Origin: Bacillota bacterium
GTDB taxonomy: Bacteria; Bacillota; Negativicutes; Sporomusales; Sporomusaceae
Direction: 5' to 3'
Length of the DNA stretch: 64,000 nucleotides
Assembly: GCA_017889705.1 (NCBI GenBank)
Contig: JAGGAB010000035.1
Location: forward strand, 20,272-84,271
The notes beneath the pieces are model-generated. The model had not been told where the DNA came from, did not search any database, and worked only from the letters and a program-made list of their open reading frames with translations. Positions within the stretch are counted from its first letter, which is position 1, and every line of letters begins with the position of its first letter. The position numbers were made by a program, and so were the translations under genes. Positions 8,415-16,633 of this stretch are shown one piece after another.

Positions 8415-9350
8415 ATGAATCTAGATAAAAGTGTTCCATTAGTCAGCATATTAATTCCGGCTTATAATCAAACAGTATTTTTGGAAAAAGCGCTTGGCAG
8501 CGCTTTACAGCAGGATTACCCTAATTGCGAAATCGTTATCTGCGATGACAGTACTACCGGTGATGTAAAGCTGCTGGTTGAACAGTTCCGGCAAAACTAC
8601 GACAAAATTAGCTATTATAACAATAACGGACCATTAGGCGGCAGAGGTATTTTTAATTATAAAAAATGTTTTGAGGTATGCCAGGGACAATATATCAGTT
8701 ATTTATCGCATGATGATCTTTATATGTCCAATAAGGTAAGCAGTATGATTCACTATCTTACAGATGATGCCAATATCAAACTAGTCACATCTTATCGCAA
8801 ACTAATTGATTCTGCAGATAATATCTTTCAGGATATTGATATAAACCGGCCACTTTTTGATGTAACAACAAGAGTTGCCGGCAAGGATATGGGCAGGTTT
8901 ATTTTAAGAAATATATTCAATGTAATTGGGGAACCGACAACAACACTATTCCGCAAAGCGGATATTGATGGGGAATTGCTTGAATATAAGGGATATCAAC
9001 TCCGGTGTCTCATTGATGTGGGCATATGGCTGAAGCTGCTTGCAAAAGGTGATTTGCTATATATCCGGGAACCTCTTAGCCAGTTCAGGCTTCATTCAGA
9101 ACAAAACTCCTGCAACAAAGATTTAGAGGTGCTGGGGAGAATTGACTGGTACAAATTAATTACTTTGTCATATAAAGATAACGTATTTCTGTCTGACGAA
9201 GACTATAAAGCTGCTATAGCGGCCTGGGTTGGGAGTGTTTATAAGTTATACCCGCAGCCGGAAAGGTTCAAGGCAATATTAGAAAATGAGAATTTGTATG
9301 CTGAGCTTATGGAGTGTTATACAGAAGCTTTTGCAAATATTTTTAAATGA
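8415..9350 (+). CDS. GT2 family glycosyltransferase
   Basis: 311 residues from ATG at 8415 (GGGGGT Shine-Dalgarno). VSILIPAYNQTVFLEKALGSA, CDDSTTGD and YLSHDDLY are the classical family 2 nucleotide-sugar and metal-binding elements (residues ~8-110). LIDVGIWLKLLAKGDLLYIREPLSQFRLH is the usual C-terminal acceptor-side segment. No membrane segment is visible, so it should be a cytoplasmic or peripheral enzyme using a nucleotide sugar. It sits 29 bases after the acetyltransferase gene and reads as part of the same operon. Confidence 0.85.
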   Translation: MNLDKSVPLVSILIPAYNQTVFLEKALGSALQQDYPNCEIVICDDSTTGDVKLLVEQFRQNYDKISYYNNNGPLGGRGIFNYKKCFEVCQGQYISYLSHDDLYMSNKVSSMIHYLTDDANIKLVTSYRKLIDSADNIFQDIDINRPLFDVTTRVAGKDMGRFILRNIFNVIGEPTTTLFRKADIDGELLEYKGYQLRCLIDVGIWLKLLAKGDLLYIREPLSQFRLHSEQNSCNKDLEVLGRIDWYKLITLSYKDNVFLSDEDYKAAIAAWVGSVYKLYPQPERFKAILENENLYAELMECYTEAFANIFK

Positions 9351-9454
9351 CAGAGAAGACAGGAAAATATGGTCGTATATCTATATCAGCCTCTGGGGAT
9401 GCATGGTTTCCGCGTGTGTAACCAGCAGGCCAATGCTAAGTAGATGGAGGTAGT

Positions 9455-10474
9455 TTGTTGCAAACAATATTAATTACTGGTGGGGCGGGTTTTATTGGCA
9501 GTAATTTTGTGCATTATCTGTTAACAAACAGTAATTGTAGGATTATCAACCTCGACAAATTAAGTTATGCAGGGAATTTATCCAATTTGATAGCTGTGCT
9601 GCAGCATCCACGCCATTTTTTTGTTAAGGGAGAAATAGCGGATCGGTCGCTGCTAGCCCAATTATTAGAACAATACCGGCCAGAGTGGATTGTGCATTTT
9701 GCAGCCGAATCTCATGTTGACCGCTCTATTAACAATCCAGACGTGTTTATCCAAACAAATATTGTGGGAACTTTTGTATTGCTTGAGTGTGTCCGCGAAT
9801 ATTGGTCCAGGCAAAACTTAGCGACAAAAGAAGCTTTTCGTTTTTTGCAGATATCGACTGATGAGGTATATGGTTCTTTAGGGACAGAAGGTTATTTTAC
9901 GGAAGAGTCAAGGTATGCGCCTAACTCACCGTATTCTGCTTCAAAGGCCGCCGCAGACCATTTGGCGCGGGCGTATTTTCATACTTATGGTTTACCAATC
10001 TTAATTACGAATTGTTCGAATAACTACGGACCATATCAATACCCGGAAAAGCTTATTCCACTAATGATACTCAGGGCACTCCACGGCCAGCCGCTGCCTG
10101 TATATGGAGATGGCAGTAATGTTAGGGATTGGCTCTTCGTACTAGATCATTGCAGTGCCCTTCTAAATGTTTTGAAACAAGGACAACCAGGAGAAGTCTA
10201 CAATATCGGTGGTAATAATGAGAAGACAAATCTGCAGGTAGTTCAGGCGATCTGTGATTTGCTTGATAAAATACGGCCCTGCCAGCATGGCGGCAGTTAT
10301 CACCAATATATTTCGTTTGTTGGCGACCGTCCAGGTCATGATTACCGCTATGCTATAGATTCCTCCAAGCTGCAAGGAAGGCTGGGCTGGATTCCGCAAG
10401 AGTCCTTTGAAACCGGATTGGAAAAAACCATAACATGGTATTTGGCTAATCAGGATTGGTGCGCAAATGCCTGA
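9455..10474 (+). CDS. rmlB: dTDP-glucose 4,6-dehydratase
   Basis: 339 residues from TTG at 9455, four bases after ATGGAGG. Short-chain dehydrogenase fold with ILITGGAGFIGSNFVHYL (NAD-binding GxxGxxG) and the YSASKAAADHLARAY active site with Tyr and Lys. FLQISTDEVYGSLG, ESHVDRSI and NCSNNYGPYQYPEKLIPLM are specific to RmlB. It converts dTDP-glucose to dTDP-4-keto-6-deoxyglucose, the second step to dTDP-L-rhamnose. It is separated from rmlA, C and D by a glycosyltransferase and a methyltransferase but runs in the same direction. Length is normal for the family. Confidence 0.95.
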   Translation: MLQTILITGGAGFIGSNFVHYLLTNSNCRIINLDKLSYAGNLSNLIAVLQHPRHFFVKGEIADRSLLAQLLEQYRPEWIVHFAAESHVDRSINNPDVFIQTNIVGTFVLLECVREYWSRQNLATKEAFRFLQISTDEVYGSLGTEGYFTEESRYAPNSPYSASKAAADHLARAYFHTYGLPILITNCSNNYGPYQYPEKLIPLMILRALHGQPLPVYGDGSNVRDWLFVLDHCSALLNVLKQGQPGEVYNIGGNNEKTNLQVVQAICDLLDKIRPCQHGGSYHQYISFVGDRPGHDYRYAIDSSKLQGRLGWIPQESFETGLEKTITWYLANQDWCANA

Positions 10475-10505
10475 AACAACTGAGGCACAGAGGGAGGCAG
10501 CGAGC

Positions 10506-11579
10506 ATGACTACTGCTTGTTCCAAAAAAATATTTTCTATTAGTATGGTTAAGAATGAAGCGGATATTATTGAGTCCTTTGTCAGATATCATGCAAAAAT
10601 CTTTGACGGTTTAGTAATTTTAGACAATAAAAGCAATGATAATACACTGGCAATACTGAAACAACTGCAGCAAGAGGGCTTGCCATTGTTTGTTTTAGAA
10701 GATGCCAATGGAGATTATTATCAGTCCAAAAAAATGACAAAGTTACTATATGACACAATGGAAAAATATAGTCCTGACATTGTTATGCCGCTGGATGCAG
10801 ATGAATTTTTAACTTCGGTGGGCTCAATAAATCCCCGGGAAATACTGCAGCAGCTTGACGCAGAAACCATTTACCATGTAAAATGGAGAACTTATATTCA
10901 GAAAGCGTCAGACAGCAGCGGCGAGTTGTTTGTTCCCAAAAGGTTAGAGTATGCGCGCGAGGATTCCCACGAAACCTTTTCCAAAATTATTGTAAATACC
11001 GCTCATGTAAAAAAAGGTCACCTTGCTTTGGAAGTAGGCTCGCACAATTATAAAAGTCCGAATATAACAGAAAGCTACAGGAAGATTTTGCATGAGGGCA
11101 TGCGGTTAGCCCATTTTCCTGTTCGCTCTGTTGCACAGTTAAAAACAAAAATTCTTATTGGCTGGATAAATTCATTAGCCAGGCATGACAGGCAGATTGG
11201 GCAGGGGTTTCATCGGCAGTATCTATTTGACAAAATCGTTAACAATCAGGAGATTTCTGCGGAAATGCTAGAAACCATTTCCAAGACTTATGATATGGGA
11301 CATAATCAGGATGCAGATATTAAGACAGTCTTTAAGCCGATAGATCTTTCTTGGTGCCAGGAAATTGAAATTAAGTATGCAGAGCTTGCCCAGGTGGATT
11401 ATTTAAAAAGTACTCTTAAAAATGCGGCAGCTCTGGCTTCTAACTTTGCAAAAATGCGTGCAAATGTTGTGACAAATCTGGAATTTATACGTATTTTGGC
11501 TGAAGCGTTGCAACAACATGGACTACAGACAGAAGCCCAGTTATGTTTAAAAATAATAAGTGATTTCGAGGGCGGATGA
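10506..11579 (+). CDS. Glycosyltransferase family 2-like (GT92-like) protein
   Basis: 357 residues from ATG at 10506, chosen for the GAGGGAGG Shine-Dalgarno at 10490-10498; an in-frame ATG at 10467 overlapping rmlB lacks one. FSISMVKNEADIIESFVRYH followed by ILDNKSNDNTLAIL and MPLDADEFL are typical of glycosyltransferases of the Glyco_tranf_2_4 group. The C-terminal ~100 residues are helical. The stop overlaps the next start (ATGA at 11576), indicating translational coupling to the methyltransferase. It probably adds a sugar to the glycan made by the island; substrate unknown. Confidence 0.8.
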   Translation: MTTACSKKIFSISMVKNEADIIESFVRYHAKIFDGLVILDNKSNDNTLAILKQLQQEGLPLFVLEDANGDYYQSKKMTKLLYDTMEKYSPDIVMPLDADEFLTSVGSINPREILQQLDAETIYHVKWRTYIQKASDSSGELFVPKRLEYAREDSHETFSKIIVNTAHVKKGHLALEVGSHNYKSPNITESYRKILHEGMRLAHFPVRSVAQLKTKILIGWINSLARHDRQIGQGFHRQYLFDKIVNNQEISAEMLETISKTYDMGHNQDADIKTVFKPIDLSWCQEIEIKYAELAQVDYLKSTLKNAAALASNFAKMRANVVTNLEFIRILAEALQQHGLQTEAQLCLKIISDFEGG

Positions 11580-12295
11580 ATCATGGACAATTGCAAAAAC
11601 AGGCAGGGGAAGTATTGCCAATGAATTCAGGGGCAGTGTATAGTTCGGACTTTTATAAAAATCAGATGAATGGCTCGCTAGCATCTGCAAACAGTATCGT
11701 GCCATTATTGATAGAATATGTAAATCCCAAAAGCGTTGTTGATGTTGGATGCGGAGTCGGTACCTGGCTTTCGGTGTTTGAAAAATGCGGAGTAGAGATT
11801 TTGGGGTTAGACGGTGAATATGTTAACAAAAACCTGCTGTGTATCGCCGCAGATTGCTTTGTGCCAACAAATTTAGAACAGGTAATCGCGTGTGATCAGG
11901 TATTTGATTTGGCAATTTCCTTGGAGGTAGCCGAGCATTTAAGCGAAAGTAGAGCTCCGTCCTTTATACAAGAACTTACAAGTTTAAGTCCGGTTGTGGT
12001 TTTTTCCGCTGCTATTCCTAAACAAGGTGGAGTAAACCACATTAATGAGAAATGGCAAAGCTATTGGGTAAATTTATTCGGACAATATAGATATCTTCCT
12101 ATTGATTGCATACGGCCAAGGGTATGGAATTGCAGTGATATTAAGTTTTGGTATCGACAGAATATAATTCTGTTTTGTGATAAAACAAAGCTTATTGATT
12201 ATCCCAAACTGCTTCAGGTTTTTCGCTATACACAAGAATATCAGTGTTATGATCTGGTTCATCCGGAATTGTTTTCCTCACTGGGAGCAAGGTAA
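11576..12295 (+). CDS. Class I SAM-dependent methyltransferase
   Basis: 239 residues. SVVDVGCGVGTWLSVFEKCG is motif I of Rossmann methyltransferases, ILGLDGEYV supplies the acidic residue that holds the SAM ribose, and FDLAISLEVAEHL is the post-I/II region. ATG at 11576 overlaps the preceding stop; an in-frame ATG at 11621 with AGGGGAAG upstream is a credible alternative. The setting between glycosyltransferase and rhamnose genes suggests O-methylation of a sugar. In B. anthracis BclA glycans the rhamnose is O-methylated (family knowledge), so the parallel is attractive but unproven here. Confidence 0.8.
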   Translation: MNHGQLQKQAGEVLPMNSGAVYSSDFYKNQMNGSLASANSIVPLLIEYVNPKSVVDVGCGVGTWLSVFEKCGVEILGLDGEYVNKNLLCIAADCFVPTNLEQVIACDQVFDLAISLEVAEHLSESRAPSFIQELTSLSPVVVFSAAIPKQGGVNHINEKWQSYWVNLFGQYRYLPIDCIRPRVWNCSDIKFWYRQNIILFCDKTKLIDYPKLLQVFRYTQEYQCYDLVHPELFSSLGAR

Positions 12296-12402
12296 TCACA
12301 TTTGGACAAAATGCACCATATACTTTTGCATAACTTCTTAGCTGCCAACTCTGTTCTTAATATACCCATAATAAATGATTAAGAAGGCTGGGAGTGGGTG
12401 AC

Positions 12403-13296
12403 ATGATAGAAAAAGGAATTATCTTGGCCGGTGGTTCAGGTACTCGGTTGTATCCTATGACTAAGGTAGTAAATAAACAGCTTATGCCTGTTTATGATAA
12501 ACCAATGATCTACTATCCCTTATCGACCCTTATGCTGGCGGGAATTTTAAATATACAAGTGATTTCAACACCACAGGATTTGCCGCTGTATCAAAAACTT
12601 CTTCAGGATGGCTCGCAATGGGGATTAAATATTTGTTATGCGTCTCAGGCACGGCCAGAGGGGATTGCCCAGGCTTTGCTTGTTGGCCAGAATTTTATAA
12701 ACAACCAGGGGTGTGCATTAGTCCTGGGGGATAATATATTTTACGGTATCGGTCTTGCTAAAAAACTACGGCAAGCGGTCGGCAAAAGTAAGGGGGCAAC
12801 TGTCTTTGGGTATTGGGTTAGTAACCCGGAGCAATATGGTGTAGTGGAATTTGATAACAGAGGCAATGCTGTCAGCCTTGAAGAAAAGCCCCAACAGCCT
12901 AAGTCAAATTATGCGGTTACCGGGTTATATTTTTATGATCATCAAGTTGTTGACATGGCAAAGAATCTCAAACCGAGTGCCAGGGGTGAACTGGAGATTA
13001 CTGATATTAATCGCATGTATCTTAATCAGGGTCAGCTGCAGGTTGAACGCCTGGGACAAAGCTATGCATGGCTTGATACGGGTACACAGAGATCACTCCT
13101 TCAGGCAGCAAATTTTATTGAAACAATTGAGCAAAGGCAAGGATTAAAAATTGCGTGTCCGGAAGAGATTGCCTTCCGCTTGGGCTATATTTCGGCACAA
13201 CAGTTGGAGGAAATAGCCAACAATTACTGCAATAGTGCCTACGGCAAGTACTTATTGCATCTCGTGGTGGAGGCAGCGGCGAATGAGATGTTATGA
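12403..13296 (+). CDS. rmlA: Glucose-1-phosphate thymidylyltransferase
   Basis: 297 residues from ATG at 12403 (GGGAG eight bases upstream; the in-frame GTG at 12394 overlaps that site). [16 protein letters not shown] is the nucleotidyltransferase signature, followed by [28 protein letters not shown] and [19 protein letters not shown], all RmlA hallmarks. It makes dTDP-glucose from dTTP and glucose 1-phosphate, the first step to dTDP-L-rhamnose. It overlaps rmlC by 14 bases, so both are translated from one message. Allosteric feedback by dTDP-rhamnose is usual for the family. Confidence 0.96.
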   Translation: MIEKGIILAGGSGTRLYPMTKVVNKQLMPVYDKPMIYYPLSTLMLAGILNIQVISTPQDLPLYQKLLQDGSQWGLNICYASQARPEGIAQALLVGQNFINNQGCALVLGDNIFYGIGLAKKLRQAVGKSKGATVFGYWVSNPEQYGVVEFDNRGNAVSLEEKPQQPKSNYAVTGLYFYDHQVVDMAKNLKPSARGELEITDINRMYLNQGQLQVERLGQSYAWLDTGTQRSLLQAANFIETIEQRQGLKIACPEEIAFRLGYISAQQLEEIANNYCNSAYGKYLLHLVVEAAANEML

Positions 13297-13840
13297 TACA
13301 GCTTTGCAGGGTGTAAAAATTATTGAACCAAAACGGTATGAGGATTGCCGCGGATTTTTTATGGAAGCTTGGAATGCTAACCAATATGCGCAATGGGGAA
13401 TTACAGCAAACTTTGTACAGGATAATCTGTCTTTGTCAACAAAAGGAGTTTTGCGGGGACTTCATTATCAGCAACCTAAGCCGCAGGGAAAATTGGTATA
13501 TGCGCTGCAAGGAGAAGTGTTTGATGTAGCCGTCGATATAAGGTATGGTTCGCCTTCTTTCGGACACTGGGTAGGAGTAGTGTTATCGGCACAAAACAGG
13601 CGGCAAATGTATATTCCTGAAGGATTTGCCCATGGATTTTGCGTATTAAGCGACGAAGCATTATTTGTTTATAAATGTACAGACTTCTATTTGACTTCAG
13701 GTCAGCAAGGTATTTGTTGGAATGACTCAGATATAAGTATTGAGTGGCCGGTCAGTGAACCTATATTATCAGATAAGGATAAAAAGCACCAAAAGCTCAG
13801 AGATATAGCGGTCAACAGCCTACCTATATATGAAGGATGA
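13283..13840 (+). CDS. rmlC: dTDP-4-dehydrorhamnose 3,5-epimerase
   Basis: 185 residues from ATG at 13283, inside the end of rmlA, with GGTGGAGG 10 bases upstream; the upstream in-frame start at 13235 would only add residues foreign to the family. [39 protein letters not shown] (His catalytic base region) and [27 protein letters not shown] are diagnostic. It is a cupin enzyme and performs the third step to dTDP-L-rhamnose. Length is normal (180-190). Confidence 0.95.
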   Translation: MRCYDTALQGVKIIEPKRYEDCRGFFMEAWNANQYAQWGITANFVQDNLSLSTKGVLRGLHYQQPKPQGKLVYALQGEVFDVAVDIRYGSPSFGHWVGVVLSAQNRRQMYIPEGFAHGFCVLSDEALFVYKCTDFYLTSGQQGICWNDSDISIEWPVSEPILSDKDKKHQKLRDIAVNSLPIYEG

Positions 13841-13852
13841 GCAGGTGATAGT

Positions 13853-14692
13853 GTGAAGATTATTGTTACCGGCGGCACCGGCCAATTGGGGCGGGCTTTT
13901 GCCGTTTTGGCAGATTCGTTTGAAGGCCAGATAGTTACCTTGAGTTCACGCGAGATGGATGTTACTATTCCCTGCCAGGTTAACGATCGCTTTAATCAAA
14001 TACGGCCAGATGTCGTAGTTCATGCTGGCGCCTTTACTGCAGTTGATGCGGCAGAAGCATCACCAATGCAGGCTTTCAAGATTAATGTGGTTGGTACTCG
14101 TAACATTGCGGCAGCTTGTTTAAACTATAACAGCAAAATGGTATATCTCAGTTCTGATTACGTTTTTGATGGGAACCAAAGCCACCCGTATACTGAATTT
14201 GACCGGCCTAATCCGATAAACGTGTATGGTAGCAGTAAATTGGAAGGCGAATTAATCGCTTCCAGGATCTGCCCGAAACTCTTTGTTATAAGGACTTCCT
14301 GGTTGTATGGAGATGGACGCAACTTTGTTCGCACTATTTTGAAGTTGGCTCAAGAGAGAGAATATTTAACTGTCGTTAATGATCAAATAGGAACACCTAC
14401 CTATACGGCAGATTTAGTACAAAGCATTATGTCAATTGTCGAAACCGATGGATTTGGTACTTATCATATGTCAAACAATGGTTATTGTACCTGGTACGAT
14501 TTTGCAAAGGAAATTGTAAGGCTTGCTGGTTTGGCTACACCGGTACAACCGGTACGTTCAGACGAATTTGCCGCACCTGCCTTGCGGCCTCATTATTCAG
14601 TATTACGTAACTATATGTTAGAGCTCAGTGTGGGAGATAAGTTCCGTTCTTGGCAGGAGGCACTTGCTGAATATATAAAAAAAGGTAAATGA
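13853..14692 (+). CDS. rmlD: dTDP-4-dehydrorhamnose reductase
   Basis: 279 residues from GTG at 13853 with a GCAGGTGA Shine-Dalgarno. IIVTGGTGQLGRAF binds NAD(P)H, VVHAGAFTAVDAAEA and YLSSDYVFDGNQSHPYTE are RmlD-specific, and NVYGSSKLEGE carries the YxxxK pair. It carries out the last reduction to dTDP-L-rhamnose. With rmlA, B and C the pathway is complete within the island. A strong terminator follows immediately, closing the island. Confidence 0.95.
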   Translation: MKIIVTGGTGQLGRAFAVLADSFEGQIVTLSSREMDVTIPCQVNDRFNQIRPDVVVHAGAFTAVDAAEASPMQAFKINVVGTRNIAAACLNYNSKMVYLSSDYVFDGNQSHPYTEFDRPNPINVYGSSKLEGELIASRICPKLFVIRTSWLYGDGRNFVRTILKLAQEREYLTVVNDQIGTPTYTADLVQSIMSIVETDGFGTYHMSNNGYCTWYDFAKEIVRLAGLATPVQPVRSDEFAAPALRPHYSVLRNYMLELSVGDKFRSWQEALAEYIKKGK

Positions 14693-14755
14693 AAGCAATC
14701 GGCTTTTTAGGAACCATTAAAGGAATTTTTCCTAAAAAAAGTCGATTGCTTTTTG
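14692..14755 (+). terminator. Terminator after rmlD
   Basis: AAAGCAATCG (14692-14701) pairs with CGATTGCTTT (14743-14752); inner TTTTTAGGAA pairs with TTCCTAAAAA. Ends in TTTTTG. Confidence 0.85.
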
Positions 14756-14774
14756 TATACACAACTGTTATAAT
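14741..14774 (+). promoter_or_regulatory. SigA-type promoter for the candidate sRNA
   Basis: TTGCTT lies at 14746-14751, then a 17-base spacer and a consensus TATAAT (14769-14774). The -35 overlaps the distal arm of the rmlD terminator. Predicted start is G at about 14781. No coding gene follows on the plus strand before the convergent nikO. Confidence 0.6.
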
Positions 14775-14780
14775 TAATAA

Positions 14781-14917
14781 GTGAATAAAGTATACATAGC
14801 CGCTCAGTGGCTGAATGAACAATATGTTCGGGGTCTGTCACTGGCCGAGTCGAGTATACCGTGAAAAAAGCCTAGCAGGGAATTTTGGTTAATCTAAAAT
14901 TACCTGCTGGGCTTTTT
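14781..14917 (+). ncRNA. Candidate free-standing structured small RNA, ~135 nt
   Basis: Between its own promoter and a terminator lies a compact fold. GTATAC (14790-14795) pairs with GTATAC (14854-14859) to close a junction of three hairpins: AGCCGC/GTGGCT (14798-14812), GAACA/TGTTC (14817-14829) and GGTC/GGCC (14832-14846). The terminator arm follows at 14864. The only ORF inside (14815-14892, 25 codons) has no Shine-Dalgarno. I do not recognise the family: it lacks the signature bases of cobalamin, GEMM, purine, SAM or T-box elements. If terminator read-through occurs the RNA would be antisense to nikO. Confidence 0.5.
14864..14917 (+). terminator. Bidirectional terminator between the candidate sRNA and nikO
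   Basis: AAAAAGCC-AGCAGG-AATTTT pairs with AAAATT-CCTGCT-GGCTTTTT. T-runs occur on both strands, so it can end the sRNA (plus) and the nik operon (minus, 68 bases after nikO). Confidence 0.85.
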
Positions 14918-14984
14918 CATTTTTGTGATGCAGTTGTGGACAAATAAATCCAAACAAGGTCCTCATTTAGTCCAGTATATGGGT

Positions 14985-15740
14985 TTAGTCTTGCCGCTGA
15001 CAAATTGGACAGCCCTGCATGCGAAAGGGCTTTTCCAAATGAGCTTTATTGAGTAGCTCCTCATTACTAAAGATGTCCAAAGTCGGGCCGTCAGCGATAA
15101 TAGTGCCTTCGCTTAACACCACTGTACGAGCACAGAGATCTACTACCAGATCTAAGTCGTGGGTGGCAATAATCTTGGTATGCTCGAAGGTTTTTAAGAG
15201 GTTGATAAGCTGGCGGCGTGAAAACGGGTCAAGACCGGCAGTGGGTTCGTCCATAACCAGTATGCATGGGTCCATTGCCAGGACAGAGGCAATGGCTACC
15301 GAGCGTTTTTGGCCGCCTGACAAGCGGTAAGGAGTGCGATCTTTCAGATGAAGTGCGCCTACGGTGGTTAAGGCGGCTGTTACCCGTGCGTCTACCTCTT
15401 CGGGGGGGAGTCCTAAATTTAACGGGCCAAAGGCAACATCATCATAGACTGTGGGCATAAATAGCTGGTCATCTGAGTTTTGAAAGACCATACCAACTGC
15501 GCGGCGGACATGGGGTAAAGTCGTTTTGGTGACCGGATAACCGCCGATGTTGATAGAACCACTTGTAGGGAAAAGGACGCCAATGAGATGGGAAAGCAAG
15601 GTAGTTTTGCCAGAGCCATTGGCTCCTACGATAGCTACTGATTCACCGTGGGTGATGCGGACTGACAGGCCACGCAGGGCTTCGGTCTGGTCGGGATAGG
15701 TGTAAGTAATGTCTTTTAGTTCAACAATATGATGGCTCAT
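14985..15740 (-). CDS. nikO: ECF transporter ATPase for nickel/cobalt
   Basis: 251 residues. Walker A GANGSGKTT (~37-45), Q-loop VFQNSDDQLF, signature LSGGQKRSVAIASVLA, Walker B ILVMDEPTAGLD and the H-loop THDLD are all intact. The C-terminus ends CPICQRQD, a Cys pair that is unusual for the family and could sense metal or redox state. The start overlaps the nikQ stop at 15740, so the two are coupled. It powers uptake through NikQ and NikMN. Cobalt cannot be excluded, but the fused PDGLE module in the substrate subunit and a [NiFe] hydrogenase in the same window favour nickel. Confidence 0.92.
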   Translation of the reverse strand: MSHHIVELKDITYTYPDQTEALRGLSVRITHGESVAIVGANGSGKTTLLSHLIGVLFPTSGSINIGGYPVTKTTLPHVRRAVGMVFQNSDDQLFMPTVYDDVAFGPLNLGLPPEEVDARVTAALTTVGALHLKDRTPYRLSGGQKRSVAIASVLAMDPCILVMDEPTAGLDPFSRRQLINLLKTFEHTKIIATHDLDLVVDLCARTVVLSEGTIIADGPTLDIFSNEELLNKAHLEKPFRMQGCPICQRQD

Positions 15741-16549
15741 TAGTTAACCCCCACAAGCAATTTGCCTAATAGTTCTGGAACGTTAAAGAAGCGAATAAGT
15801 AGAAAAAAGATTAGCCAGCAGGCAAGATAGCCAATGTCGGTGGAGGTAAGAGTGCTGGTGCGCCGCAATCGTACTTCGCCATCAAACCCACGGCAGAGCA
15901 TGGATTGATAAATACGGTTGGCCCGGTCAATCGAGCGAATAAGGAGTTGCCCCAAAAGTGAACCCCAAGCCCGGAACTGGACTCCTTCTCCATGGAAGGA
16001 ACGTAAGCTGTAGGCGGTTATGGTGCGGATAAATTCCTCTACTAAAACATGTAAATAGCGATACATAAATAACAATTGGATGACAATAATCCTGGGTACA
16101 CCGATTTTGAGAAGTGCCGCACCAATGGCGTCAATTCCGGTGGTTGCCACTAAAATCAGTGCTGTAGTGATGGTCAGGCATAATCTGATAGTAATGGAAA
16201 AAAAGGAGACCCAGCCGCCGGTTATTACCACAGAACCAATCTTCATGATGGGCGTATGGTCAAACAGCGGATTAAATATACCAATGAAGAGAATAAACGG
16301 CGCTACAACTAACAGGCGCTTCAGTATGGGGGCGGTTGGCAGATTGCCTAAGGAAAATAAAATAACCGGAAAAAGAAAAAACGGAAAAAGACCGGTAATT
16401 TCATATTTGGAGAAAGAAGTAACTGCAATAATAAAACTTAAGGTAGTAATGAGTTTTGCACAGGGATTAAGGTGATGAATAAAAGTGCTTTGCGTGGAAA
16501 GGGCATCAAGATAGCGCAGGTCTATCCAATTGGCTTCAACTTTTAGCAT
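15740..16549 (-). CDS. nikQ: ECF transporter transmembrane (T) component, CbiQ/NikQ type
   Basis: 269 residues with about six hydrophobic segments (for example 38-60, 75-95, 105-140, 235-258). STFIHHLNPCAKLITTLSF near the N-terminus is typical of CbiQ proteins. The cytoplasmic coupling helix with DRANRIYQSMLCRGFDGE matches the A-x-R-G motif that contacts the ATPases. It links NikO to NikMN. It lies 84 bases downstream of nikMN. The gap (16550-16633) holds the nikQ Shine-Dalgarno and nothing else I recognise. Confidence 0.9.
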   Translation of the reverse strand: MLKVEANWIDLRYLDALSTQSTFIHHLNPCAKLITTLSFIIAVTSFSKYEITGLFPFFLFPVILFSLGNLPTAPILKRLLVVAPFILFIGIFNPLFDHTPIMKIGSVVITGGWVSFFSITIRLCLTITTALILVATTGIDAIGAALLKIGVPRIIVIQLLFMYRYLHVLVEEFIRTITAYSLRSFHGEGVQFRAWGSLLGQLLIRSIDRANRIYQSMLCRGFDGEVRLRRTSTLTSTDIGYLACWLIFFLLIRFFNVPELLGKLLVGVN

Positions 16550-16633
16550 AAATCAACCTCTTTTATATATAACTAGATAGGGGTGCGCTAGTATGCCGGC
16601 TTGCCTCGTACCTTTTACACCACGCCTAAAAAA

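Noticed and set aside
14815..14892. 25-codon ORF inside the candidate small RNA
   Set aside because: No Shine-Dalgarno, it runs through paired RNA and into the terminator arm, and its composition is not protein-like.
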